From positions 778,001 to 842,000 of the forward strand of contig JAPDFW010000125.1 of NCBI GenBank assembly GCA_028826165.1: DNA of 64,000 nucleotides. The letters are read 5' to 3'. Below the pieces are notes generated by a model. That model saw only the letters and a list, made by a program, of their open reading frames with translations. It made no database searches and was not told where the DNA came from. This document shows positions 44,140 to 53,647 of this stretch, one piece after another. Within the stretch, counting starts at the first letter, position 1. Each line of letters opens with the position of its first letter. The translations under genes were made by a program, and so were the position numbers. This DNA comes from Anaeramoeba ignava. Its lineage: Eukaryota > Metamonada > Anaeramoebidae.

Positions 44140-44211
44140 TTGGTCACTTGGGAATCGAACCCAAATTTCTCGCGTGTGAAGCGAATGTACTAACCATTAT
44201 ACGAGTGACCA
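44140..44211 (-). tRNA. tRNA-Val (CAC)
   Basis: The reverse strand folds as a cloverleaf of 72 nt: acceptor TGGTCAC with GTGACCA, U8, D arm with GG18-19 and A14/A21, anticodon stem TTCGC/GCGAG with loop TTCACAC (anticodon CAC at 44178-44176), a 4-nt variable loop, T arm TTGGG TTCGATT CCCAA, and discriminator A73. There is no intron and no encoded CCA. The B box GGTTCGATTCC and the A-box region TATAATGGTTAG are intact. Confidence 0.93.
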
Positions 44212-44326
44212 TTTATTTTAATTTAATTTTAATTTTTATTTCAATTTAAATAATTCAAATTTTTTTTTTAAAATTTACTTCTTTTATATTAAAATTTTTA
44301 TTTTATTTTTTTATTTATTTTTTTAA

Positions 44327-44905
44327 TTAATTTTCAAATTCAAATCCAATTGAATCAAAAAGAAAAAAATCAAAAGAAGAAATTTTACAACAAATTTCAA
44401 TATAAGAAATTAATTGTGAAAAAACTTCTTGATCTAAAATTAAATTTTGATTTAAATTTTCTTTTAAACCGTTAATATGAAATAAAGGAATTCTAAAATA
44501 ATTTGTTATTCTAATTAATTCTTCTATTTGAAATGCTTTTGAAACTTGATTTTTTGTTTGTATTAAAACTACACTTGATTTACCAATAAATTCTTTAATA
44601 TTTAAAGTTAATAAATGTTGTAAAAATAATTCAAAACTTGATGAATCTGATATTTCAATTAAAAATATTAAAAAATCTTCATTTAATTCTTGTAATTCTT
44701 CTGTTATTTCTTTTGCAAATATTGGAATTATTTGAAATTTTTTTGTTTTGGAAACTAATTGATATCCAAATTCAAATTTTAATTCCTTGTTTGTTCCTGT
44801 TATCTATTTATTAAATTAATTCATTTTTTTTGTTTTAATTTTGATTTTAATTGATTTTATTTTCTTTATTTTTTTTACTAATATTTTTTTGTTTTCTTCA
44901 TTCAT
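44327..44905 (-). CDS. Probable CENP-M-like inner-kinetochore protein (2 exons)
   Basis: Exon 1 is 44905-44879 (nine codons, MNEENKKIL) and exon 2 is 44803-44327, joined in phase 0 by a 75-nt GTAAAA...ATAG intron, giving 167 residues. The join creates NKKILITGTNKEL, a degenerate first strand and P-loop position of a small-GTPase-like fold without GxxxxGK[ST]. Later elements, in order, are EDFLIFLIEI, FIGKSSVVLIQT, EELIRITNYFRIPLFHI and LISYIEICCKISSFDFFLF. This order, the lost nucleotide motifs and the size (animal CENP-M is about 180 residues) match CENP-M, a pseudo-GTPase of the constitutive centromere network. The assignment rests on my reading of the motif pattern; another degenerate small GTPase is possible. 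Confidence 0.55.
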
Positions 44906-44939
44906 TTTCTTTTTTTAAATTTATAAAAAAATGAAAAAT

Positions 44940-46590
44940 GATTTTATAAAATTATTTATTTAGATTATTTTAAATAAATTTATTAATTAATTATTAAATT
45001 AATATTATTTAATTTTATTTATATTTATTTATTAAAATATTTTTATTTTTTAATTTAATATTTAATAATAAAAATTAATATAAATTTATTAAATTTAATA
45101 TAAAATTATTTATTTAGATTATTTTAAATAAATTTATTAATTAATTATTAAATTAATATTATTTAATTTAATTTATATTTATTTATTAAAATATTTTTAC
45201 TTTTTTAATTTAATATTTAATAATTAAAATTAATATAAATTTATTAAATTTAATATAAAATTATTTATTTAGATTATTTTAAATAAATTTATTAATTAAT
45301 TATTAAATTAATATTATTTAATTTTATTTATATTTATTTATTAAAATATTTTTACTTTTATTAATTAAATATTTAATAATAAAAATTAATATAAATTTAT
45401 TAAATTTAAATTAATATTATTTATTTAGATTATTTTAAATAAATTTATTAATTAATTATTAAATTAATATTATTTAATTATTATTTATATTTATTTATTA
45501 AAATATTTTTATTTTTTAATTAAATATTTAATAATCAAAAATTAATATAAATTTATTAAATTTAATTTATATTTGTTTATTTAGATTATTTTAAATAAAT
45601 TTATTAATTAATTATTAAATTAATATTATTTAATTTTATTTATATTTATTTATTAAAATATTTTTATTTTTAATTTTAATATTTAATAATAAAAATTAAT
45701 ATAAATTTATTTAAATTTAATTTAAAATTATTTATTTAGATTATTTTTAAATAAAATTTATTAATTAATTATTAAATTAATATTTTATTTAATTTTTTAA
45801 TTATTTATTTATTTATTTATTTAAAAATATTTTTATTTTTAATTTTTAATATTTAATAATAAAAATTAATATTAAATTTATTAAATTTAAATTAATATTT
45901 ATTTATTTAGATTATTTTAAATAAATTTATTAATTAATTATTAAATTAATATTATTTAATATTATTTATATTTTTATTTATTAAAAATTAATTTTTAATT
46001 TAATATTTAATTTTAATCAAAATTAATATAAATTTATTAAATTTTAATTTAGATTTGTTTTTTTTTATATGATTTATTTTGAATAAATTTATTAATTAAT
46101 TATTAAATTAATTATTTAATATTATTTATATTTTTATTTAATTTTAAATTAAAATATTTTTATTTATTAATTAAATATTTAATAATAAAAATTAATATAA
46201 ATTTATTAAATTTAAATTAATATTATTTATTTAGATTATTTTAAATAAATTTATTAATTAATTATTAAATTAATATTATTTAATATTATATTTATTTATT
46301 AAAATATTTTTATTTTTAATTAAATATTTAATAATTAAAATTAATATAAATTTATTAAATTTAATTTATATTTATTTATTTAGATTATTTTAAATAAATT
46401 TATTAATTAATTATTAAATTAATATTATTTAATTTTATTTATATTTATTTATTAAAATATTTTTACTTTTTAATTTAATATTTAATAATTAAAATTAATA
46501 TAAATTTATTAAATTTAATATAAAATTATTTATTTAGATTATTTTAAATAATTTTATTAATAATTATTAAATTAATATTATTTAATTCAT
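44940..46590. repeat. 154-bp AT satellite, left block
   Basis: TAGATTATTTTAAATAAATT recurs at 44961, 45115, 45270, 45426, 45582, 45737, 45908, (one decayed copy near 46066), 46232, 46381 and 46535; most steps are 154-156 bp. The same unit resumes at 50335. No gene is seen in the block or in 46591-46670, which is short A/T-rich sequence 3' of the NTPase gene. Confidence 0.9.
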
Positions 46591-48467
46591 TCCAATTAAA
46601 AAACTAAATTTCAATTTGAATTTGTTTATTGAGAAAAGAACAAAAAAAAAAGAATTGAAACTATTTTCTGTTACTTTTCAATTAAAACTTTTTCACAGAA
46701 CGCATAATCAAAAGGATTTATTTGGTTTAAATGTTGACCATTAACCAAAATAACTGGATCTTGAGAATATTGAGAAGATTTGAGAAAATTTGATGTGGAA
46801 GTAATATAAACATAATATTGATTTGGTGGAAGAATATATGAGTTTTTCCTTATTTCTTGTTTTTCTTCTTTTGGAGAGATTTCTTCTTTTTTTTTCTTTT
46901 GATTTTGTTTGGATAATCTTTCGATAAATTGGGAAGTATTTTCATCTAATTTTATCCCAGATAATTTTGAATAATATTCTAAAATTGATGTTTTTTTTTG
47001 TTTAGTTGGTTTGAAATCTCTTTTGAATAAACTATCTACTTTTTTATCGTGATGAGCATAATCTAATATTGAAACCTGAAAATAAAAGAGTTCTTTTTCT
47101 TGATTCTCATTTTTAGATAAACAAACGAAATCAACAACAGAATGACCTTTATAACAAACAATCAAATCTCCTATTGAAATATCTTCTAATGATTTTTGTT
47201 GATCTTGATAAACAATTCTTTTTATCGAAATTTGGAATGTTTCAGGATTTTCTTGTTTCTTTCCTTTCAGATTTCGATTTGATAAAGTTAATTTCTGTTT
47301 TGAAGTACTAGAAAAATTTTGAAATCCATTCAAAACAAATAATTCTAATGCCTTCCATTTTATATCATAACTACATAGAAAATTAACCGAATTGACTCCA
47401 TCATTTCGAAAAATTTCTAGAATTGCAGATGTTACCCATGAACAAATGGGAACAACTTGCTTTTCGATTGGCTGAGAAGGTTGTTTTTGATTCAATTTAC
47501 GATCATTTTCATTCTCTTTTTGTTGAAAATTCGAATTCCTTGAGGAAAATTGTGTTTCAAATAAACCTGATAATTCCCAAAATTCAGGTAAAGAAGTAAT
47601 ATTTTCATTTAGGCAAATAAGAGTTGGAAGTTGGATATCTTGTTTGATTGTTTCAGGATTTTTGATTTCTTTGATTTTCTGCAAAACATACCTAACTCTT
47701 TTTTTATAATGATCAATGCAATCTATTCCACAATTTAGTAAAAAAGTGGATTCATCAAAAGATTCGTTTTTCGAGGTTCGATATCTTCGTGACACCATAT
47801 ATAATACTCTTGGGACTGCGTTTGTAAACTGTTGCCAATAATCTCTTGTTAGATATTGTGGGATTGTTCCTTCTTTTCTTTTCCATTCGAAAATTGATTC
47901 AAATTCTGATTCAGTAAACCTTTTTGTTTTCACTCCAAATTCTTGGAAATCAATATATGGAATCTTGTCCTGATCAAAACTTGAACTCACAGCTGTTATC
48001 ATCAATCCATTTCTGATATTTCTTAAATCTTTGAAAATATTTAAAATGTGTTTTGGATCTGGAAATTTTTCTCGATAAAGAATATTGTATTCATCAATTG
48101 CAATCATAAATTTAAATTCTTCAACATTTAATTCAAAGAGATTCTCAAAAAAGTTTTTGCAATTCTTAATCATTTGTCTTTTATCCTTTGACTTGGGTTT
48201 TTTTTTATTCCATAATTGTTCATCATAATCAAAATTACATTTTTCAAATAATTTGATTCCATATCTCGCAAAAAGATATGTCATTATTTGTTTGGAAACA
48301 ACATGACTTTCCAATCTCGATAACCGAAGCAAATCATTCAAATAAAGAACAACCCATTTTTGATTTTGATTTTGATTTTTTTGTTTGTGAATTGTATTAT
48401 CTTCAATTTGTATATTAAGAGAGGAATCTTTTTTTTTTCTTGAATTGTTTTTCAAAGAATTTGAATT

Positions 48468-49432
48468 GGTCGATTTTGCGAAAAGATGCTATCTTTCTAA
48501 ATTTGAGAGTTATTGATAATATATGAAATAATTTCCTTTGTTATCGATTATTTTTCTGATAAAAACAAAGAAGAGATTTTTTGACTAAAAATGAAATAAC
48601 CAAATTCAAAATTTTTTATTGTTTTTTTCATTCTTTATTAAAATTTTCTTTTTCTTTTTCTTCATATTTTGAATCGATTTTGTCAATTTGAATCAATAAT
48701 TTCTTTTCTCATCTAATCTCTCAATTCAATTCAATTTCTCTTCTTGATTCTTTCTCTTCTTTGACAAATGATTTTGGATTTTTTATTCTAACAAATGAAT
48801 TAAGAGAATATAATAATCTTTTCATTAGATTTTGAAAATAAATTGTCTCTTCAGATTATTCTTTCTTCATTGTATGAAAGGATCTTTGTTTTTAATTTCA
48901 TTACAATGACAAAATATTTCAAAAAGTTATCAACAATTCTTTATTGATTTCTTTTAGATGTCAATTACATACAATGGAAATTTTCTTGTTCATTTTTTAT
49001 TTGAGTATTTTAGACATCTTCTCCCATTTGCTTAGTGAAAAGAATATCTTTTTCAACAATAAAATATAATTTGAAACTTTTTGCATAGAGTGATTTTACT
49101 AAGCAAATGGGAGAACATATAAATTTTAATAGTTTTGAAAAAGAACTCCTTATATCTCAACTATAAATTAATTTGATTCAAATTTAAAAACAAAAAACAA
49201 ATATAAAACTTATTGACAATAAAATGGTTATTTCAGAATTGCAAGAAGTTATTCAAATAAAAGAAAAAAAAAGCAAAATAAATTTGAGAAGTTTTATTTT
49301 TGTTATCAATATTATAAACTTTCTCGACCCCTTTCTTCTCAACAATAAACAAAAGAAATGGCTTGAAAAGATGTGTTATTAAAGAAAATGATTTTTGGCC
49401 AATTTTTCGATCATCTATTCGCAAAATCGACC
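48468..49432. mobile_element. 965-bp non-autonomous DNA element with terminal inverted repeats
   Basis: The ends are inverted copies: GGTCGATTTTGCGAA is perfect at both ends, followed by A/T, AGATG, C/A, T, about 23 bp with two mismatches. The trinucleotide ATT flanks both ends (48465-48467 and 49433-49435), a target-site duplication. Subterminal inverted matches exist (TGAAATAACCA near 48592 against TGGTTATTTCA near 49224). No transposase is encoded. The interior is less A-rich than the surroundings. The superfamily is uncertain: a 3-bp duplication would fit PIF/Harbinger- or CACTA-like elements, but ATT is not the classic TWA. Confidence 0.8.
49019..49115. repeat. 18-bp perfect inverted repeat inside the element
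   Basis: TTCTCCCATTTGCTTAGT at 49019-49036 is the exact reverse complement of 49098-49115, with 61 bp between. It could be a hairpin, a transposase-binding pair, or a small element nested in the larger one; no clear target duplication was seen. Confidence 0.7.
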
Positions 49433-49604
49433 ATTGGTTTTTTCTTGGATTGTTAAATTTTCAAAATTTAAATCATTTTCATTAGTTAATCTTAAATTTG
49501 AATTTAAATTTTCTTTATTGGATTCTTTCTTTTTCTGGATATTCCAAGGCTTTTAATTTGATTTTAAATGAATTTTCAATTCCAAATTATTTTATAAGAA
49601 CAAA

Positions 49605-49808
49605 AACAAGAATATAAATATAAATATAAATTTAAATATAAATATAAATATTAATATAAATAGAAATATAAATATAAATATAAATATAAATATAAATATC
49701 AATATAAATATAAATATCAATATAAATATAAATATAAATATAAATATAAATATAAATATAAATCTAAATATCAATATCAATATCAATATCAATATCAATA
49801 TAAATATA
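49605..49808. repeat. ATAAAT hexamer microsatellite in NTPase intron 1
   Basis: About 200 bp of AATATA/ATAAAT units with occasional ATATCA variants lie inside the first intron of the NTPase gene. Open frames across it (IFIFIF) are artefacts. Confidence 0.85.
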
Positions 49809-50157
49809 TAGAAGTTTTTACATGAAAAGAAGAGAAATAGCAAGCTAAATGAAAAAGTGTGTAAGATTTTCCTGTTCCATTTCCTCCATACAAAACGAGA
49901 TTTTTTTTTCTTGAACCTTCTTGTATTTCATTCATTAAAGATTGTGTTTGTTTTCTTATCAAAATTGGTGATAAATTTTCATGCTTTTGGTTTATAATTT
50001 CAATTGGAGAATCAAGAAAAATATTATAAGGAATCCCACTAATTTTATTACAATGTTTTGATTTTGAATGTTCTTCAATTCTAATTTTTGAAAGTTCATT
50101 TTGAATTTCTATAGTCGTTAAAATTGTTTGATTTTGTTGATCAAATTTTTTTGACAT

Positions 50158-50909
50158 AAATTAAAATTTGATGAAAAAAAAAAGAAGAAGAAAAATGGAA
50201 ATCAAAAAAATAAAATTTTGTTTAAAATCTCTTTAACAACGGTTAGTTGACTTTGATTTTTTTCTTTTTTTTTTGAAAAACAAATTGAAATTGAAGAACA
50301 AGAAAAAAAGACAGAATTTTAAAAATATAAATATACAATTATTTATTTAGATTATTTTAAATAAATTTATTAATTAATTATTAAATTAATATTATTTAAT
50401 TTTATTTATATTTATTTATTAAAATATTTTTATTTTTTAATTTAATATTTAATAATTAAAATTAATATAAATTTATTAAATTTAATTTAATATTATTTAT
50501 TTAGATTATTTTAAATAAATTTATTAATTAATTATTAAATTAATATTATTTAATTTTATTTATATTTATTTATTAAAATATTTTTATTTTTTAATTAAAT
50601 ATTTAATAATTAAAATTAATATAAATTTATTAAATTTAATTTAGATTTATTTATTTAGATTATTTTAAATAAATTTATTAATTAATTATTAAATTAATAT
50701 TATTTAATTTAATTTATATTTATTTATTAAAATATTTTTATTTTTTAATTAAATATTTAATAATAAAAATTAATATAAATTTATTAAATTTAATTTAAAT
50801 TTGTTTATTTAGATTATTTTAAATAAATTTAATAATAAAATTTAATTTAAAATTATTTTTCCGAATTTATTTGAAATTCATTTTTTCTTTCTTTTTTTGG
50901 TTTTTTAAA
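50158..50909. repeat. NTPase upstream region and right block of the 154-bp satellite
   Basis: 50158-50334 is the short upstream region of the NTPase gene, with T/A tracts. 50335-50860 holds about 3.4 copies of the same 154-bp unit as 44940-46590 (TAGATT at 50348, 50502, 50656, 50810; steps 154). The last 45 bp are the T-rich leader of the next gene. Confidence 0.88.
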
Positions 50910-52520
50910 ATGAAAAATTTAAATAAAGAAAATCAACTTCTTATTGATATAAAAAAACTTTACACACAATCAATATTATCAGATTTTACAATTATAACAG
51001 AAAAGAATAAGAAATTTTTCTGTCACAAAAATATTCTTGCATGTCGTTCTTCTTATTTCAGAACTTACTTTTGTGAATCAACAGAAAATGAAATAATTTT
51101 TTCTAATATTAAACCTAAAATTGTTGATATTATTCTCAACTATATATATACAAATGAACTTGATTTATCAGATCTTACTTTTATTGATCGTTTCAATTTA
51201 TCTCAATTTGGTTCAAAATTAATTCCTTCCTTAAATTGGAAGTTTGAAATCAAACAAAATTTAAAGAAACTAAATGATTCTTTTTTAATTGATTTAAAAA
51301 ATTTAAATTTCAAAGATTTTTTACAAATTATCCAATTTTTCCTCAATGAAATTTATTTGAGTTTTCCAGATTTTTTTGATTCTGTAAACTTTGGGAAATT
51401 ATCTATTGAGAAGATTATTGAAATTATAAATATTGGGTACGAAAATCCAAAATTCACCAAAAATATAGAAATTATCAAATATTTTGCAAATTTTAATTTT
51501 GAAAAATTTAAATTAGATGATTTACAATTTAGACTTATTGGATATGATGTGAATCAATTAAAAACCAAAATCCAAAAAATAACAGACTTCATTTTCAAAG
51601 ATCCAGAATTTATTTTATATTATCTTAATGAAGATTTTGTGAAGAATGAAATTTGGAATAAATCAGATAATTTTTCAGAAAATTTAAAATTTTTAATCCA
51701 AAAATTTCAATATACAATTTATGAATCATTTGAAGAGAAATCGGAAGATTTTGAATTTTTAAGACAAAAAGTTGTTCCTTTTGATAAACAAGTTGAAATA
51801 TTGAATAAAAATTCCAATCTACAAATCAAGAAAAAAATTAATCAAGAAGAAAAAACAAAATATATTGATAATCAAAAAACAAAAGAAGTAACAAGTAGTA
51901 AGGAAATTGATCAAAAAAGAAAATCTCAAAATTTTCCAAAACAAATTTTTGCAAATCTTAATCAAATTTTTGAAAAAAAAAGGAAAACAAAAATTGGATG
52001 GAATTTAATATTTGAAACAAAAATTTCAACTCTTTCATCTTTTCATGAAAATTGTGATAATAAACCAAATTTAATAGCAATAATTGAAACAAATTCACAG
52101 GATATTTTTGGGGGTTATACTTCAGTTGGATGGAATTTCAAGAACAAAAACAAACAAGATTTTTCAAATAATATTTCCAAATTTTTAATTAAAGATCCAA
52201 ATGCTTTTTTATTCATTTTGCAAATTGAAGGCAAAATTCAAGAAAACCCTTTAATTTTCAATATCAAAGATTCTCATGTTGATAGTTCTATTGGTTATAA
52301 CAAAGATATTTCAATATTTTTCGCTTTTGATCTTCTTATTCCAATTGATCAATCAAATTCTAGTTTTATTTCTTTATTTAATGATAAAAATTCTCGAAAA
52401 TATGAATCATTAAATCAAAAAGAGAATGAAAAAGGATTAAAATTTTTTGGAAAATTAAATAATCAAAAATTGAAAAAGATGAAAATTTTTCAACTTGAAT
52501 TTAAAGAAAATAATTTTTAA
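50910..52520 (+). CDS. BTB-TLDc domain protein C (divergent)
   Basis: I place the start at the ATG 50910 (536 residues). The upstream in-frame TTG region is only leader, with T-rich promoter-like sequence. BTB is at about 10-85 (ILSDFTIITEKNKKFFCHKNIL, CRSSYFRTYF, IILNYIYTNELDL). A long helical middle follows, and a TLDc-like domain at about 375-536 (LIAIIETNSQDIFGGYTSVGW, IKDPNAFLFILQIEGK, SIGYNKDISIFFAFDLLIP). It lacks the GFSAKRDGF-type motif of proteins A and B, so it is an older, divergent relative and not part of their tandem duplication. Function is unknown beyond domain type. Confidence 0.82.
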   Translation: MKNLNKENQLLIDIKKLYTQSILSDFTIITEKNKKFFCHKNILACRSSYFRTYFCESTENEIIFSNIKPKIVDIILNYIYTNELDLSDLTFIDRFNLSQFGSKLIPSLNWKFEIKQNLKKLNDSFLIDLKNLNFKDFLQIIQFFLNEIYLSFPDFFDSVNFGKLSIEKIIEIINIGYENPKFTKNIEIIKYFANFNFEKFKLDDLQFRLIGYDVNQLKTKIQKITDFIFKDPEFILYYLNEDFVKNEIWNKSDNFSENLKFLIQKFQYTIYESFEEKSEDFEFLRQKVVPFDKQVEILNKNSNLQIKKKINQEEKTKYIDNQKTKEVTSSKEIDQKRKSQNFPKQIFANLNQIFEKKRKTKIGWNLIFETKISTLSSFHENCDNKPNLIAIIETNSQDIFGGYTSVGWNFKNKNKQDFSNNISKFLIKDPNAFLFILQIEGKIQENPLIFNIKDSHVDSSIGYNKDISIFFAFDLLIPIDQSNSSFISLFNDKNSRKYESLNQKENEKGLKFFGKLNNQKLKKMKIFQLEFKENNF

Positions 52521-52565
52521 AAAATAAAAATTTTTCATTTTTTTCTTTTCATTTTTTTTAAAAAA

Positions 52566-53507
52566 ATGAATTTTGTTTTAAATTCAAATTCAAATTTAAA
52601 TTTAATTAACTTTAAATCTTCAACAAAATATTTGCTATCATCATTATCTTCATTATTTACAAAAAGATATTTTGTTTTTAGACCAAAAAATATTTTATGG
52701 AAAAAAATGGTTAATGAAGAAAAATTAAAAGAAATTGAAAAAAAACGAATGAAAAATGAAAACTTTTTAAAATATTCAGAAGAAATTAAAAAATTTCCAA
52801 AAAACTGGAAAAGAATATGTCCAGTTTGCAAAAAACCAAATCAATCAATATCATATCGATGTTCATTATGTGGATTTCAATTAGAAAAAGAAGATATTGA
52901 AAAATATGATCCAAATCTTTTTGGGAAAATAGCAAATCAAAAAGCAGAATATGATAAAAATCGATTGATTTTATATCAAGATTCAGAAATTGTTTGTTTG
53001 GAAGATGCTTTTAAAATTAGTGAAATACATTTTTTAGTGATTCCAAAAACAAAAATTGAAACAGTAAATCAATTGAAAGCAAATCATTGCGGAATGGTCA
53101 AGAAAATGTATAGAATTGGATTTGAAATTGCAGTTGCTTATGCAAGATCTTTAAATAATGAAACTGGAAAAATTTATCGAAAAATGGATTTTCATGAATT
53201 ATCAAAAAGATTTGTTTGTGGATTCAATTTGCCTGTTTCTATTGATTGGCTTCATCTTCATGCTTCTTTTCCTCCGTTTAAACTCTCTAATTGTTTTCGT
53301 TATCCTAGATTTAATCCTATTGAAAATGTTATTTTTGATTTGGAACATTTTCAAAAAGTTAATCCTTTTATTTTAAATTTTAAAGAAAATGAAAGTGAAT
53401 TAGCAAATCCAGATTATAAGATGAATATTTATTGGAGAGATAAAATAAGAGATAATCAAAAAGATATTTTAGAAAAAATAGAAAAAGAAAAAAATAAAAA
53501 ATTTTGA
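52566..53507 (+). CDS. HIT-family protein with N-terminal zinc ribbon
   Basis: Single exon, 313 residues, TGA stop. A CxxC...CxxC zinc ribbon uses C85, C88, C99 and C102. A HIT-like fold follows (FLVIPKTKIETVNQL, then WLHLHASFPP at 228-237). The histidine triad keeps the central nucleophile position (H230) and the third histidine (H232), but the first is Trp228. HIT proteins hydrolyse nucleotidyl-phosphoramidates, dinucleoside polyphosphates or caps. The N-terminal 40 residues (Asn/Ser/Leu with few acidic residues, FTKRYFVFRPK) could be an organelle-targeting leader; an inner start near KKMVNEEKL is the alternative. It starts 45 bp after the preceding gene, on the same strand. Confidence 0.75.
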   Translation: MNFVLNSNSNLNLINFKSSTKYLLSSLSSLFTKRYFVFRPKNILWKKMVNEEKLKEIEKKRMKNENFLKYSEEIKKFPKNWKRICPVCKKPNQSISYRCSLCGFQLEKEDIEKYDPNLFGKIANQKAEYDKNRLILYQDSEIVCLEDAFKISEIHFLVIPKTKIETVNQLKANHCGMVKKMYRIGFEIAVAYARSLNNETGKIYRKMDFHELSKRFVCGFNLPVSIDWLHLHASFPPFKLSNCFRYPRFNPIENVIFDLEHFQKVNPFILNFKENESELANPDYKMNIYWRDKIRDNQKDILEKIEKEKNKKF

Positions 53508-53647
53508 ATTTAATAAAATTCAAAAAAAGAAATCAAATCAAGAAATTAAGAAAGAAAACATCCTTAAAAGAAAAAAGAAACAAGAAATAAAATTGAAAAT
53601 AAAGAGATTAAATAATTTCTTATATTTTTTTTCTGTTTTAAATTTAA

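Larger units (their letters stand above)
46671..50157 (-). pseudogene. P-loop NTPase with nuclease-like C-terminal domain, exon interrupted by a DNA element
   Basis: Exon 1 (50157-49822) encodes 112 residues with Walker A GGNGTGKS at 91-98. A 272-nt intron (GTAAAA...AAAAG) holds an ATAAAT repeat. Exon 2 starts at 49549 and runs in phase 0 to 49433. It is then broken by the element at 48468-49432 and continues in the same frame from 48464 to the stop at 46671. Removing the element and one copy of the 3-bp duplication leaves one frame of about 748 residues. Exon 2 has a Walker-B-like FMIAIDEYN, then a domain with VDFVCLSKNE... FYFQVSILDYAHHDK, resembling the restriction-nuclease-like C-termini of Crinkler/RHS-type effectors; this is family recognition, not proof. 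The first nuclease carboxylate region is visible but the usual lysine position reads QVS, so catalysis may be weak or lost. This copy is probably inactive unless the element is removed or spliced. Confidence 0.7.

Noticed and set aside
49233-49424. 63-residue minus-strand frame in the element
   Set aside because: It is short, has no transposase signature, and is probably chance in an otherwise noncoding element.
48468-49432. Reading the 965-bp insert as an ordinary or introner-like intron
   Set aside because: The precise frame-restoring borders are ATT|GGTCG and CGACC|ATT, with no AG at the 3' end in the gene direction. Inverted ends plus duplication fit a DNA element better.
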